Assembly (NCBI GenBank): GCA_039193385.1
Contig: JBCCWR010000002.1
Location: 8,992-72,991 of the forward strand
Direction: 5' to 3'
Origin: JBCCWR01 sp039193385
GTDB lineage: Bacteria > Verrucomicrobiota > Verrucomicrobiia > Methylacidiphilales > JBCCWR01
Length of the DNA stretch: 64,000 nucleotides
Part shown: piece by piece, positions 1-9,268 of the stretch
Numbering within the stretch: the first letter of the stretch is position 1
How the letters are laid out: each line of letters opens with the position of its first letter
Translations under genes and position numbers: made by a program
Notes under the pieces: model-generated
Told to the model about the DNA's origin: nothing
Databases searched by the model: none
Seen by the model: the letters and a program-made list of their open reading frames with translations, nothing else

Positions 1-1308
1 ACGTGTATGCTCTATAGGATAACCTAGCTCTTCAGCGATCGCGTTAAGATTTCTCCCTCCCTTATTGACTATTTCTGCAAAGGCAAATTCCTCTTCATCA
101 AATCCGTAGGAGACCATATGCTCAAAGCCTCGCCGCGTGTAGGCTGGCGTCCCACTGCTTTTCTTAAACTCTTCGATGTTTTCAATTTCCTCAGCCTGAA
201 TATGTCGCAGACTTTCTACCGTCCAATCGCTAATTGTTATAGGCTCTCCAATGTAGTCACGAATGAAATCTGGAAACTGGTAGAGATCCTGAAATTCAAA
301 ACGTAACCCATCAAAAATCCAATTACGGGAAAAAAGAAAGCTCCCGAACTGACGGGTAAGATGCACGGCTTTTTCCTCACTTAGTAAATCAGCTTCATGA
401 AGTGTCAGAAAAAACGGCTTGGATGACTGACCTTGTTCATTTGTAGCATTGTTAAGCGCCTCCTGTTGGTCAGGGGGAAAGTTTAAATTCGCTCCTTGGA
501 GATAATCGGTCATGTTTTTAGTCGTATTAAAAGCAACCATGCCATCTTTTACATACAGTTCCTGCGGCGTTTCTTGAATGAAGGTTTTAAGCACCCCGCT
601 CAACTTTTGCTCATCAATCGCACGCAAGACCAGCATCAGAGGAAAGTGATGCGTATTCCCACAAAAAACAAGGGAAGGACTCGTAGTCGTAGCAACTTGT
701 AGAAGAGGCTTTGTTTTAGGGAGAGGGATTTTGCGAGTGGCAGGGGTAGGAGCAGGCGTTGGTTTCGTTGTATCTTGAACTTTCTGCTCTAACTGAGAAT
801 CTTCCAACCCAATCTTTAAAGGACGTGTTGCCGGGCGAGGCTTAAAGGCCCCCGCTGGCTGTTTTTCTGGCATGGTTTGCGGAGCAGGGATCGGTTGCGT
901 ACCAGATATGCCATTACGCCGGAAAGTCAGAGTTGTATTGCGCAAAACAAAATTGACCGTGGCACAGAGCAGCTCAGGGGTAAATGGCTTGGTCAATGTG
1001 CGCTTTACGTTCTGAAACTTGCGTGCCGCCTCACGTATGTTCTTATTATCACTACTCAGGAATATAACAGGTATATGATCCGTATGCGCTTCACTGAGTA
1101 ATTGTTCACAGACGCGCTCGCCATTCATATCTGGCAAAATAAAATCTAGCAAAATGAGATCGGGATGTTGCGATCTGGCAAAAGCTAAACCTTCCTCGGC
1201 ATTTTGCGCTGTGATCACCTCAAATTTCTTGGAGTATTTTGTCAGGCTATCTGCAATAAACGCACGCAGTGTATGGCTGTCATCAATGGTTAAAATGCGC
1301 GTATTCAT
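1..1308 (-). CDS. Response regulator with DUF4388-like C-terminal region (partial, 3' end off window)
   Basis: Reading leftward from the ATG at 1308, the frame stays open for 436 codons to the window edge, so the C-terminus is missing. Residues 1-120 form a receiver domain: an acidic pair near residues 9-10 (TIDDSH), a phosphoacceptor Asp in LLDFILPDMNG, the switch Ser in FLSSD and the Lys in LTKPF. A Pro/Thr/Lys-rich linker (about 140-215) follows, then a region resembling DUF4388 (PatA N-terminal type), containing LSGVLKTF and LYVKDGMVAF. The start lies 5 bp after the stop of the regulator at 1314-2027, so the two are probably co-transcribed. Receiver-DUF4388 proteins have no DNA-binding domain and usually act by protein contacts; the partner is unknown. 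The receiver assignment is firm, the DUF4388 assignment moderate. Confidence 0.85.
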   Translation of the reverse strand, partial: MNTRILTIDDSHTLRAFIADSLTKYSKKFEVITAQNAEEGLAFARSQHPDLILLDFILPDMNGERVCEQLLSEAHTDHIPVIFLSSDNKNIREAARKFQNVKRTLTKPFTPELLCATVNFVLRNTTLTFRRNGISGTQPIPAPQTMPEKQPAGAFKPRPATRPLKIGLEDSQLEQKVQDTTKPTPAPTPATRKIPLPKTKPLLQVATTTSPSLVFCGNTHHFPLMLVLRAIDEQKLSGVLKTFIQETPQELYVKDGMVAFNTTKNMTDYLQGANLNFPPDQQEALNNATNEQGQSSKPFFLTLHEADLLSEEKAVHLTRQFGSFLFSRNWIFDGLRFEFQDLYQFPDFIRDYIGEPITISDWTVESLRHIQAEEIENIEEFKKSSGTPAYTRRGFEHMVSYGFDEEEFAFAEIVNKGGRNLNAIAEELGYPIEHTR

Positions 1309-1313
1309 CTTGC

Positions 1314-2027
1314 TTATGCGGTTACGGCCTGATTTTCATCAATTTTATGAACGGTTTCCAGCAGCAACGATTGCCAATCCGCATTCAATGTCCGTTCTGC
1401 CTTAATCGGTTCTGCCACCTCCTGCACCTTGCCCCCGCTCCAGCTCACAATAACTTGAAATGCATCCATACCTTGTCTCTCTGCCGCCTCGGCATGGATA
1501 ATCTCGCCCTTCTGGATATAAAGACGTCCGGACTCGCCCTCCTTGGAAGTAAATTGTAAGACCTGAGTCGCGCGTGAAAGACACTTCAACTGAATAATAT
1601 CCACACTGCTTAAATTTGAAAGAGAAGCCTGAAACTGAGCATCCGGCTGAGTGCTTTCCATCTGGCTATCATGTGCCCTTCGCAACAATTTAGCGATAGA
1701 TATAGGGTTGATCGGTTTTTCGATAATTTTAAGAATGTCCAGCGCATCGATCTGTTCTTGATATTCCGCAAGGTCGCCATCCGTCATCAGCACAATCGTG
1801 GCTGCAGGCTGCGTTGTCTTAACATCACTAATAAAGTCAATGCCAGTGCCATCTTCAAGAAAGACATCCACAATATACATGGGCACCGTGTATTCACTGA
1901 TAAGCACCTGTGCTTCCTCCACCGTACGAGCAGGTAATATAGTGTACTCAGAAAAATCTGCCCTCATAGCCTGAGTAAGCTGTGCCAGCAACATCTGTTG
2001 GTCTTCTAATATCAGTATGGAGGCCAT
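1314..2027 (-). CDS. Response regulator, receiver plus DUF4388 domain
   Basis: This protein of about 237 residues has a receiver domain in residues 1-120 (MASILILEDQQ start, Asp in YIVDVFLEDGTG, Thr in LMTDGD, Lys in IIEKPI). A DUF4388 domain fills about 135-230 (LSSVDIIQLKCLS, GRLYIQKGEIIHAEA). The family is found in two-component outputs without a DNA-binding motif. A GTG five codons upstream (2042) would also keep the frame open, but the ATG at 2027 places the beta-1 strand of the receiver at the usual distance; neither has a clear Shine-Dalgarno. It is the first gene of a probable two-gene operon with the regulator at 1-1308. The FHA protein at the right end of the window carries the same C- or N-terminal domain type, suggesting related signalling parts. 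Confidence 0.88.
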   Translation of the reverse strand: MASILILEDQQMLLAQLTQAMRADFSEYTILPARTVEEAQVLISEYTVPMYIVDVFLEDGTGIDFISDVKTTQPAATIVLMTDGDLAEYQEQIDALDILKIIEKPINPISIAKLLRRAHDSQMESTQPDAQFQASLSNLSSVDIIQLKCLSRATQVLQFTSKEGESGRLYIQKGEIIHAEAAERQGMDAFQVIVSWSGGKVQEVAEPIKAERTLNADWQSLLLETVHKIDENQAVTA

Positions 2028-2277
2028 AATTTCTAGGAGCACTAATAATCTTTAAAAACAAAGATAATAAGAAGGCTTTAGAGAAATACAAGTCAGGCTT
2101 ACAGCATAACAGAAGAATTTGTATCATGCATACTTCTTTACTAACCTATGCTTTCCTGAGCACCCGACAGCCCCACGGCCCGACATAGCATTAAAATCAC
2201 ATAGGACAAACGGACCTTTGGACCTTTTTTCTTTTTCATCCTTTCTACGTTAGCTGACGGACCAGCAGTTGGTTTAG

Positions 2278-2370
2278 CCTGTATGATGCCTGAGAGGGCG
2301 AGTCGGATGTGTCAAATCTCCCGTGCCAAAATCTTACAGACATGGTCGTGTCCCTATTGCTTCATGCGGG
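2278..2370. repeat. Intergenic hairpin repeat, family 1, copy 1
   Basis: The 454-bp gap 2028-2481 has no convincing gene. It contains an imperfect inverted repeat: a left arm like CCTGTATGATGC followed by GAGGGCGAGTCGGATGTG, and a right arm whose complement reads CCCGCATGAAGCAATAGG then GACACGACCATG. The same two half-sequences recur at 4621-4787 and 62992-63070 and as half copies near 6315, 25021 and 30220. The rest of the gap is AT-rich and would hold the promoter of the fucosidase at 2482. Confidence 0.6.
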
Positions 2371-2481
2371 TGTATATCTGCTCGTCTATAGGAATATCGA
2401 TACGTTTGGTTTGCTTCGCACGTAGATAATGCTATAAATGAGCTGAAAAACAATATTATCAAGACCCAAAAGGCACTTTAA

Positions 2482-4341
2482 ATGTTACGAATTTCGGAAT
2501 ACCCCCTTTTCACAAAAATGCGTTATCTGCTTAGTATCAGTCTAACCTTAACCTGCTTAATAGCACCTATCAGTAGCTTAGCTCAAAAAGACAAGGGGAT
2601 GGATGAAATGTGGGGGGATCAAACCGCCCAACAAGTTGCTGCGGAATCCAAGCGTGGGTTGCTCTTCAAGCATGGAAACTATGCTATGTTTATACATTTC
2701 GGGCTCTATTCTCAATTGGCCAATAAAGTAGACGGGAAAACCTACTACGGTATCGGGGAATGGATCATGAGCAATCGAATGGCCAAGATTCCACCTGAAA
2801 AATACAAACAACTGGCTAAGACTTTTAATCCGAAAAATTTCGACGCTAAAGAGATCGCAGCCCTGGCCAAAGATGCTGGTATGAAATACATCGTTATCAC
2901 AGCAAAGCATCATGATGGTTTTGCTTTGTTTGATACCGATTACGATGATTTTAACATCGTCGATGCCACACCCTTCGGCAGGGATCCCATGCACGAGCTA
3001 GCTCAAGCCAGTCGTGACGCTGGACTGGGTTTTGGGTTTTACTACTCCCAGAACCAGGACTGGACATCTCCTGGTGCGCAGGGAGGACCTCAAAAAGATG
3101 CCAACGGCAAACCCGCTACATTCACAGAATATTTTTATCGCGAGTGTCTTCCCCAGGTAAAAGAACTCACCAGCAACTATGGGCCGCTGGAGATGATCTG
3201 GTTTGATACGCCCGGAAATATTCCTAAAAAGCATGTCATGGAGCTTGTGGATGTGGTGAAGAAGAATCAACCCACAGCTTTGATGAATAGCCGTATTGGT
3301 CAAGGCCTGGGGGACTATGTGACCCTTGGAGATATGGAAGTGCCCATGAAGAAAGTAGAAGGTCTATGGGAGTCCGTCGATACCACAAACACCTCCTGGG
3401 CTTATGCCTGGTATGATGAGGACTGGAAATCGCCAAGGGAAATCCTGAAACGCCTGGTTGGCTGTGTAGGTCGTGGTGGCACCTACATGCTCAACATCGG
3501 ACCACGTGGAGATGGAAGTGTGCCCAAGCCTGCGGCTTTGGCACTGAAAGGTGCAGGAGCGTGGATCCAGAACTACCCACAAGTAATCTATCATGCAGAC
3601 CCATCCCCTTGGAACTATGGAATGCCTTGGGGAGACATTACAGCAAATGGAAGTAAACTCTTTCTATCCGTATTTGACTGGCCTGCATCAGGCCAGCTCT
3701 TCCTGGCCGGACTCAAAACCGAAATCAAAAATGCCAAAATTCTCCAGGGAAAGGAAAAATCAGAGGCTATTGGTTTTGAACAAAACGAAGGCTGGACTCG
3801 TTTTACTCTCCCGGATAAAGCTCCTGAGAAACTGGCATCTGTCATAGAGCTTGAGTTGGCTGGAGCACCCGAAGCCGATTCTACACATGGACTTGACCCA
3901 AATGTAGAAACAAGCATCACTGGTGACTTCGCCAAGGTTGACCAAGCTAAATTGGGCAAGACGCGATGGATGGGAAAGTTTGGAGAATGGTACAGTGCCA
4001 TCGTTGCTAGTAATTGGCAAAAGGGGTCAAAAACAAGTTGGGATGTATCTGTCCTGGAGCCCGGATACTATCAAGTACAATTGTCCTATCGTGATAAAGG
4101 CCTGGAGTTTAAGCAAGAAGGTGAGCAACCAGGTGGCAATCGTATTGTATGGGCAGTCGAAGTGGAAGGTGGGCAGAAGATCCAAAATCAGCTCAGTATT
4201 TACAGAGTCTTTAAAAAATACGCTGTAGGCTGGCTGCATTTTCCTAAAGCTGGTCGCTATAAAGTTCATGTCAGCAATGTCGAAGGGGCCTCCTCGACGA
4301 CAGAGCTGAAAAAGATACATTTCAAAAGAGTACTTTTTTGA
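2482..4341 (+). CDS. Secreted alpha-L-fucosidase, GH29
   Basis: A 619-residue exported enzyme predicted to release terminal alpha-L-fucose with retention of configuration. The N-terminus has a Sec signal peptide (MRYLLSISLTLTC, cleavage near SLAQ). The GH29 barrel spans about residues 55-370, with early motifs MFIHFGLYS and TAKHHDGFALFD and the likely catalytic nucleophile Asp242 in MIWFDTP. The remaining 250 residues contain the fucosidase C-terminal beta-sandwich and a further beta-rich domain of carbohydrate-binding type. The start at 2482 has an AAAAGG about 8 bp upstream; an internal ATG at 2518 would give a more compact signal peptide and is the alternative. It faces away from the response regulators and opens the degradation region. 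A second, shorter GH29 enzyme lies at 9269-10390, suggesting different linkage preferences. Confidence 0.93.
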   Translation: MLRISEYPLFTKMRYLLSISLTLTCLIAPISSLAQKDKGMDEMWGDQTAQQVAAESKRGLLFKHGNYAMFIHFGLYSQLANKVDGKTYYGIGEWIMSNRMAKIPPEKYKQLAKTFNPKNFDAKEIAALAKDAGMKYIVITAKHHDGFALFDTDYDDFNIVDATPFGRDPMHELAQASRDAGLGFGFYYSQNQDWTSPGAQGGPQKDANGKPATFTEYFYRECLPQVKELTSNYGPLEMIWFDTPGNIPKKHVMELVDVVKKNQPTALMNSRIGQGLGDYVTLGDMEVPMKKVEGLWESVDTTNTSWAYAWYDEDWKSPREILKRLVGCVGRGGTYMLNIGPRGDGSVPKPAALALKGAGAWIQNYPQVIYHADPSPWNYGMPWGDITANGSKLFLSVFDWPASGQLFLAGLKTEIKNAKILQGKEKSEAIGFEQNEGWTRFTLPDKAPEKLASVIELELAGAPEADSTHGLDPNVETSITGDFAKVDQAKLGKTRWMGKFGEWYSAIVASNWQKGSKTSWDVSVLEPGYYQVQLSYRDKGLEFKQEGEQPGGNRIVWAVEVEGGQKIQNQLSIYRVFKKYAVGWLHFPKAGRYKVHVSNVEGASSTTELKKIHFKRVLF

Positions 4342-4465
4342 GATGTGTAGGGGAAGCAGCAAGGTAGTGAATCATCTATTGGACCACCCGATACCTCAGT
4401 AGCATCTGTGTTTTAAACAAGCTCTGGATACTATTATTTTCTGTTTGGGATATCGTGCTATTTGC

Positions 4466-4510
4466 GTGCGAAGCAACTCTCATAGCTATACAGTCATTCT
4501 CCTTTTTGCT
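4466..4510. repeat. Intergenic repeat, family 2, copy
   Basis: A segment beginning GTGCGAAGCAACTCTCATAG and ending near CATTCTCCTTTT recurs at 53351-53392, with shorter complementary copies at 2410-2425 and 17432-17450. All copies are between genes. Its function is unknown. Confidence 0.45.
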
Positions 4511-4620
4511 GGTTCTCCCTGGAGCGGATTTGGCGGATGACTCTCTTTTCACGATCGTAAATGCCATAGACGGAGACACGACGACATCTACGGATATCAA
4601 CGGAACCCTTTTATAAAAAT

Positions 4621-4787
4621 CCGCATGGTGCAATAGAGGGCGAATCAGATGTGTCAAAGCTTGAGGAGAAGAGACTTTAGAGACAACACAGTTGTAGCAA
4701 AAGGAGATACGATAACTTGGCGATAAAGTCTCCTCTTCGAAGATCCCAAGATCTTGCACAGATAATCGTGTCGCTATTGCATAACGC
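4621..4787. repeat. Intergenic hairpin repeat, family 1, copy 2 (long form)
   Basis: The left arm CCGCATGGTGCAATAG, followed by AGGGCGAATCAGATGTG, and the right arm, whose complement reads GCGTTATGCAATAGCG then ACACGATTATCTGTG, bracket about 90 bp of unrelated sequence. That inner part has its own inverted repeat (GAGGAGAAGAGACTTTA against TAAAGTCTCCTCTTC). A third, weaker half copy starts near 4559. Together these occupy most of the 518-bp gap 4342-4859 between two convergent genes, so the hairpins could also work as terminators. Confidence 0.6.
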
Positions 4788-4859
4788 TATACGCCATTTT
4801 GGTAAATGTTATGAATGCTGACTCTTTCCCCCTGCACCCCGCACTCGCTATCTCGAAAA

Positions 4860-6221
4860 TTAAAGCTCTCTTTCACCATACGCCCAACCTTTCCGCACTG
4901 GATCCTTAATGTATTTGTTCAATGAGGGATCTTTGAATGTCATACTCTTGGGCTCATACTCGACTAACTTTTGCGAGCGCAGCGCGATCGTTCCGAGAAT
5001 CACCGTTTCGGTGAGTGGAGCTGCATAGTCAAAGTTAGAGCCGCAACGAGCGATCTCGCCGCGAATCTCTCCAATAATTTCGCGAACAGGTCCCCCAATG
5101 GCCCGTGGAATGGTCTTCGGAGGCAGTTGGCGACGCATTTCCTTCCAATTCTTCGTGAGCCGGGGGCTCCCAGGACGCATGTTTGGCGAATAGATGGAAT
5201 TTTTATTTCCCAGAAGCAGGCAACCGCCTTCATAGTATATTGCATTGGGATCATTCGAATCCATCTCAGGGGGAAGTTTGGGAAGTCTGCCTCCCTCGTA
5301 CCAAAATACTTTGACAGCAGGCCGGTTCGCAGCGGCAGCAAATTCGTACACATACGTCGCTGCCTCAGGTTTTGGATTCTTCACACCGTAGTCAGAACTA
5401 TAATCGAGGTCGGACATGTAAACCTTGGCAGGGTAGCCAAGACTCAGAGCATATTTTGGAATGTCCAAAGTGTGACATCCGATATCTCCCAAGCCCCCAA
5501 GGCCAAATTCCCAAAACCAGCGCCAGCCTCTGGGGTGATAAGCGATGTTATAGTCTCTATAGGCCGCCGGACCTAGCCAGAGATCCCAATCTAGACTATC
5601 GGGAATCGGCTGCCCAATAGGCTGAGACTTTTTTACAGTAGAAATGTTTTTCGTAGTCCGGTTTGTCCAGGCGTGCACCTCGCGCACTTCCCCAAGAAGC
5701 CCAGCTTCATACCATTCGCGAATGTAACGCATACCCTCTAGCGTATGGCCCTGATTACCCATTACAGTAGCGACACTGAACTTTCGCGCTGCCGCTTGCA
5801 GGGTGCGCGCTTGCCAGATATCGTGAGTGAGAGGTTTTTGAGTATGGACAGCGATCCCACGTTCCATGGCCGCATAAGTAGCAGCAAAGTGGGTGTGATC
5901 TGGTGTGCTAACAATGACTAGATCCAACTCTTTATAATGGGTATCCAGCATCTTGCGAAAATCCTTATAGCGTTTGGCATTGGGAAACGCTTTGAACCCA
6001 AGTGCACCCACTTCGAAATCAACATCCGCTATGGCTACCACATTATGGTCCCTACAGTCGTGAAACGCAGTCTTGGCTATGCCTCCACCACCGATCAGTG
6101 CAATATTCACCTTGAAATTTGCATTTAAGCCTGTTTTTCCAATAGAAAATGGCGAACAAATAAATGAGCCCCCTACGGCTATAGTGGTTTTTAGATAAGT
6201 TCTTCTGGAAACAGAGTTCAT
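4860..6221 (-). CDS. Tat-exported Gfo/Idh/MocA-family oxidoreductase
   Basis: The 453-residue product starts MNSVSRRTYLK, a twin-arginine motif followed by a hydrophobic stretch, so it is probably folded with NAD(P) in the cytoplasm and then exported. A Rossmann nucleotide-binding fold follows (IALIGGGGIAKT, then VAIADVD), with the family motif HTQKPLTHD near residue 130 and the substrate-binding C-terminal domain after about residue 150. Family members oxidise or epimerise sugar hydroxyls, often at C3. The next gene upstream in the same direction encodes a DUF1080 protein, a partner type that hydrolyses 3-keto glycosides, which supports an oxidative glycoside-cleavage role. An in-frame start ten codons upstream (6251) would hide the Tat motif inside a longer leader; 6221 is preferred. 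No ribosome-binding site is obvious. Confidence 0.88.
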   Translation of the reverse strand: MNSVSRRTYLKTTIAVGGSFICSPFSIGKTGLNANFKVNIALIGGGGIAKTAFHDCRDHNVVAIADVDFEVGALGFKAFPNAKRYKDFRKMLDTHYKELDLVIVSTPDHTHFAATYAAMERGIAVHTQKPLTHDIWQARTLQAAARKFSVATVMGNQGHTLEGMRYIREWYEAGLLGEVREVHAWTNRTTKNISTVKKSQPIGQPIPDSLDWDLWLGPAAYRDYNIAYHPRGWRWFWEFGLGGLGDIGCHTLDIPKYALSLGYPAKVYMSDLDYSSDYGVKNPKPEAATYVYEFAAAANRPAVKVFWYEGGRLPKLPPEMDSNDPNAIYYEGGCLLLGNKNSIYSPNMRPGSPRLTKNWKEMRRQLPPKTIPRAIGGPVREIIGEIRGEIARCGSNFDYAAPLTETVILGTIALRSQKLVEYEPKSMTFKDPSLNKYIKDPVRKGWAYGEREL

Positions 6222-6312
6222 CTGTAAAAAGAAAAAGCCCGCCACAAGCAAGCCATTCAGCTTGTCTTTATATTAATTGTATCATTTTTTCCAGCTTTTT
6301 AAGCTCTTCGTT

Positions 6313-6345
6313 AAACCGCATGATGCCATAGGCGCAAACACGACC
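6313..6345. repeat. Intergenic repeat, family 1, half copy
   Basis: The sequence CCGCATGATGCCATAGGCG followed by CAAACACGACCAT matches the complement of the right arm of the copy at 2278-2370. It lies in the gap between the Gfo/Idh gene and the DUF1080 gene and has no visible second arm. Confidence 0.5.
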
Positions 6346-6426
6346 ATAGCTATGAAGATAAACCGAACCATTTGTTCCTCTCCAATCAAGATAATTTATT
6401 GCACTTAATGTTTGAATTCGGGTGCG

Positions 6427-7476
6427 CTATAAAGACTTTACCCAGAAATTGCGAAACTGGATTCGGTGGCCGTGGTCTTGCAAAAGGATGGGCGCCGGAC
6501 CTTGGATGTGTGGCTTGAGACGGTTAAGTTCGGTGAATCCGGAACGCTCAAATATCTCTTGGTCTTTATGAATGAGTTCGCCGTTATGGTAAACGGTGAT
6601 TTCAGGTGCCTGTATCAATTTTCCTGATTCATCGAATTGAGCGGCTCGAAAAGTAATATCGTAAGTCTGCCATTGCCCCGGCGGGCGGCTGCGATTCACT
6701 TTTGACGGAGCTACGCGATAGATTGAGCCTGCTTCTGTCCATCCAGATTCAAAACCATAGCTATCGAGTATTTGAACTTCATATGCGTTTTGGATAAAAA
6801 TGCCACTGTTGCCACGCCCCTGTCCGGAATGTTCGGGCTCGTAGGGGAGCTTGAATTCGAGGTGAATCTCGCAGTCTGCATAGACATTTTTCGTAAACAG
6901 ATGGCCCCCACTCTTGTTGCCTTCTTTGCGAGGAAAGGTCTCTAGGACGCCTCCGGGCAGCAGCTCCCAAGTAGCGGGTTTACCGTCACCATGTTCGAAA
7001 CCTGACAAAGTGTCTGCAGGCAGAATAACATCCGCACCCTCGGGTGCTTTACGTCTCAATGTTTGCGAGATTCGCACGACTCTTTTGAGTTCGAAGGGCA
7101 ATTCATCAACTTTACCTTTACCCCGTTTCATCGTTCGTTTGCCCTTCCAGCCATCAGGCCCGAGTTCAAACTCCCATTGCTTATCTTTATACTGAATGAT
7201 TCCATCTAGGGGCTTGAGCACCTTTTCAAAATCAAGATTCGCGCGGCGCTCGAATGCATTCATCATTTTCACATGGAACGCTCCTCCATTCACCCCAACC
7301 ACTTGGGCAACGATTGAGGGATTATCGAAACCATAAGATTTGGGCGGAGCATCAATATAAGCGCCCTGCCAGTCTCCCATAATTAGGGGCACCTCATCGG
7401 CATGCAAGACCGTCAGCAAGACACAGGTAAGGATTGAGAATGGAAAAAATGTAAAACGAAGTGAGGCGGTTAACAT
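6427..7476 (-). CDS. Secreted DUF1080 protein (3-keto-glycoside hydrolase type)
   Basis: A 349-residue exported protein with a signal peptide (MLTASLRFTFF, hydrophobic to about residue 26, ending near LHADE). Residues 30-140 form a small beta-rich domain (GDWQGAYID, VVGVNGGAFHVKM). Residues 155-349 form the concanavalin-like DUF1080 domain, with the typical strand motifs ADCEIHLEFKLP, NSGIFIQNAYEVQILDS and IQFRNFWVK. Characterised DUF1080 proteins hydrolyse 3-keto-glucosides and related 3-keto disaccharides made by Gfo/Idh-type oxidases; such an oxidoreductase lies immediately downstream (4860-6221). Whether this protein is catalytic or carbohydrate-binding cannot be read from the sequence alone. 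It shares the leftward run of genes that starts at about 17.3 kb. Confidence 0.85.
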   Translation of the reverse strand: MLTASLRFTFFPFSILTCVLLTVLHADEVPLIMGDWQGAYIDAPPKSYGFDNPSIVAQVVGVNGGAFHVKMMNAFERRANLDFEKVLKPLDGIIQYKDKQWEFELGPDGWKGKRTMKRGKGKVDELPFELKRVVRISQTLRRKAPEGADVILPADTLSGFEHGDGKPATWELLPGGVLETFPRKEGNKSGGHLFTKNVYADCEIHLEFKLPYEPEHSGQGRGNSGIFIQNAYEVQILDSYGFESGWTEAGSIYRVAPSKVNRSRPPGQWQTYDITFRAAQFDESGKLIQAPEITVYHNGELIHKDQEIFERSGFTELNRLKPHIQGPAPILLQDHGHRIQFRNFWVKSL

Positions 7477-7765
7477 GATTTTTTTATATAGTAAGTTTCT
7501 TTACCGGATTCAAGTAGATCAGTGAGAACCCTGAAATGACTCCTACAATCCCCAGGCAGTTTTGATCTGAAAGACATCTTGTTAGTAAAATTGGCCAAAT
7601 TGAAATTCCGGCTCATCTGAGATCGGCCTCCGAAACGGGTGTATCCTACATTTAGACGACCGATCCAGCCCTGGATTCGATCGTCAGGGAAAAGAGATAT
7701 ACAACCTAAAAAGAACAGTAGTCTGCGTAAAGGACGCATGCTAACAATCAAACCTATATAAAAAA

Positions 7766-9208
7766 TCACTGGCGAGTGCCACGCTTTCGCAAGTCATCCA
7801 ACATGCTTTGCATTTGGCTGACTACCTCTGGATTTTCAGAAATCACATTGTTTTCTTCCGAGGGATCTATCCTTAAATTATAGAGGCTCGGTCTTGCTTG
7901 TGGCTCATAGACTTGTTTGAGCTTGTCGGGCAGGTTATCGGGCATTTTTCCATCCACATATTTCCAGTTTCCATGACGAATAGCCTGAATACCTGCCGCG
8001 TTGGTGGTGATCATAGCTGGGCGGGCTTCTTGCTTCTGGCCGAGTAGGGTAGGTGCAAAGCTGATACTGTCGGGGGCATCCTGTACCGTCGGTGCATCCC
8101 CGCTGATCACTTGCACGAGTGTCGCGTAGATATCTACAATATTGACGGGGGTATCACTTACTGCTCCGACAGAGATTTTCCCATCCCAACGAACCAGCAA
8201 AGGAACGCGTGCACCCCCTTCATAGATTGAGTGTTTGTCACCGCGGTATTTTCCATTCAATGCCAGGCCTTGGGCAATTGCCTGTTTTTCCGGACGCTGT
8301 TTATCTGCCATGGGGATATCAGCGCCGTTGTCTGCTGTGAAAATAATTATGGTTTCCTCATCGATACCCTCGTATTCGAGTGCCCTTATGATTCGCCCTA
8401 CTGACAAGTCGAGATCCTGGATAAAGTCGCCAAAAGCCCCGGCTCCGCTGGCACCACGCATGGTCTCCGAGGGAACGATGGGGTGGTGGGTAGCAGCTGG
8501 TGCGAAGTAAAGAAAGAAAGGTTGATTGGATCCACTACGATGTGTTTTTTTGATCCACTCTATAGCTTTGTCTGTCATAAACTCTGAGGCCGTCTCTCGG
8601 TTGCGCTGAGGGGCATCAAGTCCCAAATACTTCTTACCATAAAAGCTGCTCGCGTAAGGACTGAGTTTCTTGGATCGCAAACCCCATACTCCATCATTTT
8701 CGATCCACACTCGAAGCATATCATCAAGGTTTTGTGGAAGACCGAAATGATAATCAAACCCAACATCATTCGGCCCAGGCGATAGCTTCTCAGTCCATAC
8801 GACAGGTCTTTTATTACCATAACCCAAATGCCACTTACCGATTTGCGCGGTGGTGTAGCCGAGCTTTTGAAAATACTTGGGGAGTGTGGTGCGATCGGTC
8901 GCAACGACCAAAGGATCATACACATTTACAACACCAAAGGGAAGCGGGCCGCGCCAGGCATATTCCCCAGTTAACAATGCGTAGCGCGTCGGTGAGCAGA
9001 TGGAGCCTGGCGCGTTGGCGTTGGTAAACATCATTCCCTTTTCAGCCAGCTGATTGAGGCTCGGAGTTCGTATGAATTCCTTAGACGCACCATAGGCATT
9101 GACATGGCCCACGCCAAAGTCATCCGCCATAATCAATACTACATTGGGCTTTCCGTTAAGGATGCTTACTCCCAGTAAGCTTATGAGGAATGCACTGAGT
9201 GTCTTCAC
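7766..9208 (-). CDS. Secreted arylsulfatase, FGly type (S1 family)
   Basis: A 480-residue exported sulfatase. It has a signal peptide (MKTLSAFLISLLGVS), the metal-binding motif VLIMADDFG near residue 28 and the maturation motif CSPTRYALLTG with Cys71 as the residue converted to formylglycine. Later motifs fit the alkaline-phosphatase-like fold: GKWHLGYG, FTADNGAD, YEGGARVPLLVRW. The product would remove sulfate esters from a sulfated glycan outside the cytoplasm; the substrate cannot be assigned from sequence. It sits 60 bp downstream of a GH29 fucosidase in the same direction, which favours a sulfated fucan. The 289 bp between it and the DUF1080 gene hold no gene I can support. Confidence 0.94.
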   Translation of the reverse strand: MKTLSAFLISLLGVSILNGKPNVVLIMADDFGVGHVNAYGASKEFIRTPSLNQLAEKGMMFTNANAPGSICSPTRYALLTGEYAWRGPLPFGVVNVYDPLVVATDRTTLPKYFQKLGYTTAQIGKWHLGYGNKRPVVWTEKLSPGPNDVGFDYHFGLPQNLDDMLRVWIENDGVWGLRSKKLSPYASSFYGKKYLGLDAPQRNRETASEFMTDKAIEWIKKTHRSGSNQPFFLYFAPAATHHPIVPSETMRGASGAGAFGDFIQDLDLSVGRIIRALEYEGIDEETIIIFTADNGADIPMADKQRPEKQAIAQGLALNGKYRGDKHSIYEGGARVPLLVRWDGKISVGAVSDTPVNIVDIYATLVQVISGDAPTVQDAPDSISFAPTLLGQKQEARPAMITTNAAGIQAIRHGNWKYVDGKMPDNLPDKLKQVYEPQARPSLYNLRIDPSEENNVISENPEVVSQMQSMLDDLRKRGTRQ

Positions 9209-9268
9209 AAAAGCACAGTATAGCCCTTACGATTAGATTGTCGAATAGGGCCAAACATCAGGGACTCG

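Noticed and set aside
4376..4759. Minus-strand open frame of 127 codons
   Set aside because: It lies on the hairpin repeat elements of the intergenic region and has no recognisable motif.
7470..7769. Minus-strand open frame of 99 codons between the DUF1080 and sulfatase genes
   Set aside because: It fills the gap and touches both neighbours, but shows no signal peptide, motif or ribosome-binding site; a real small gene cannot be fully excluded.
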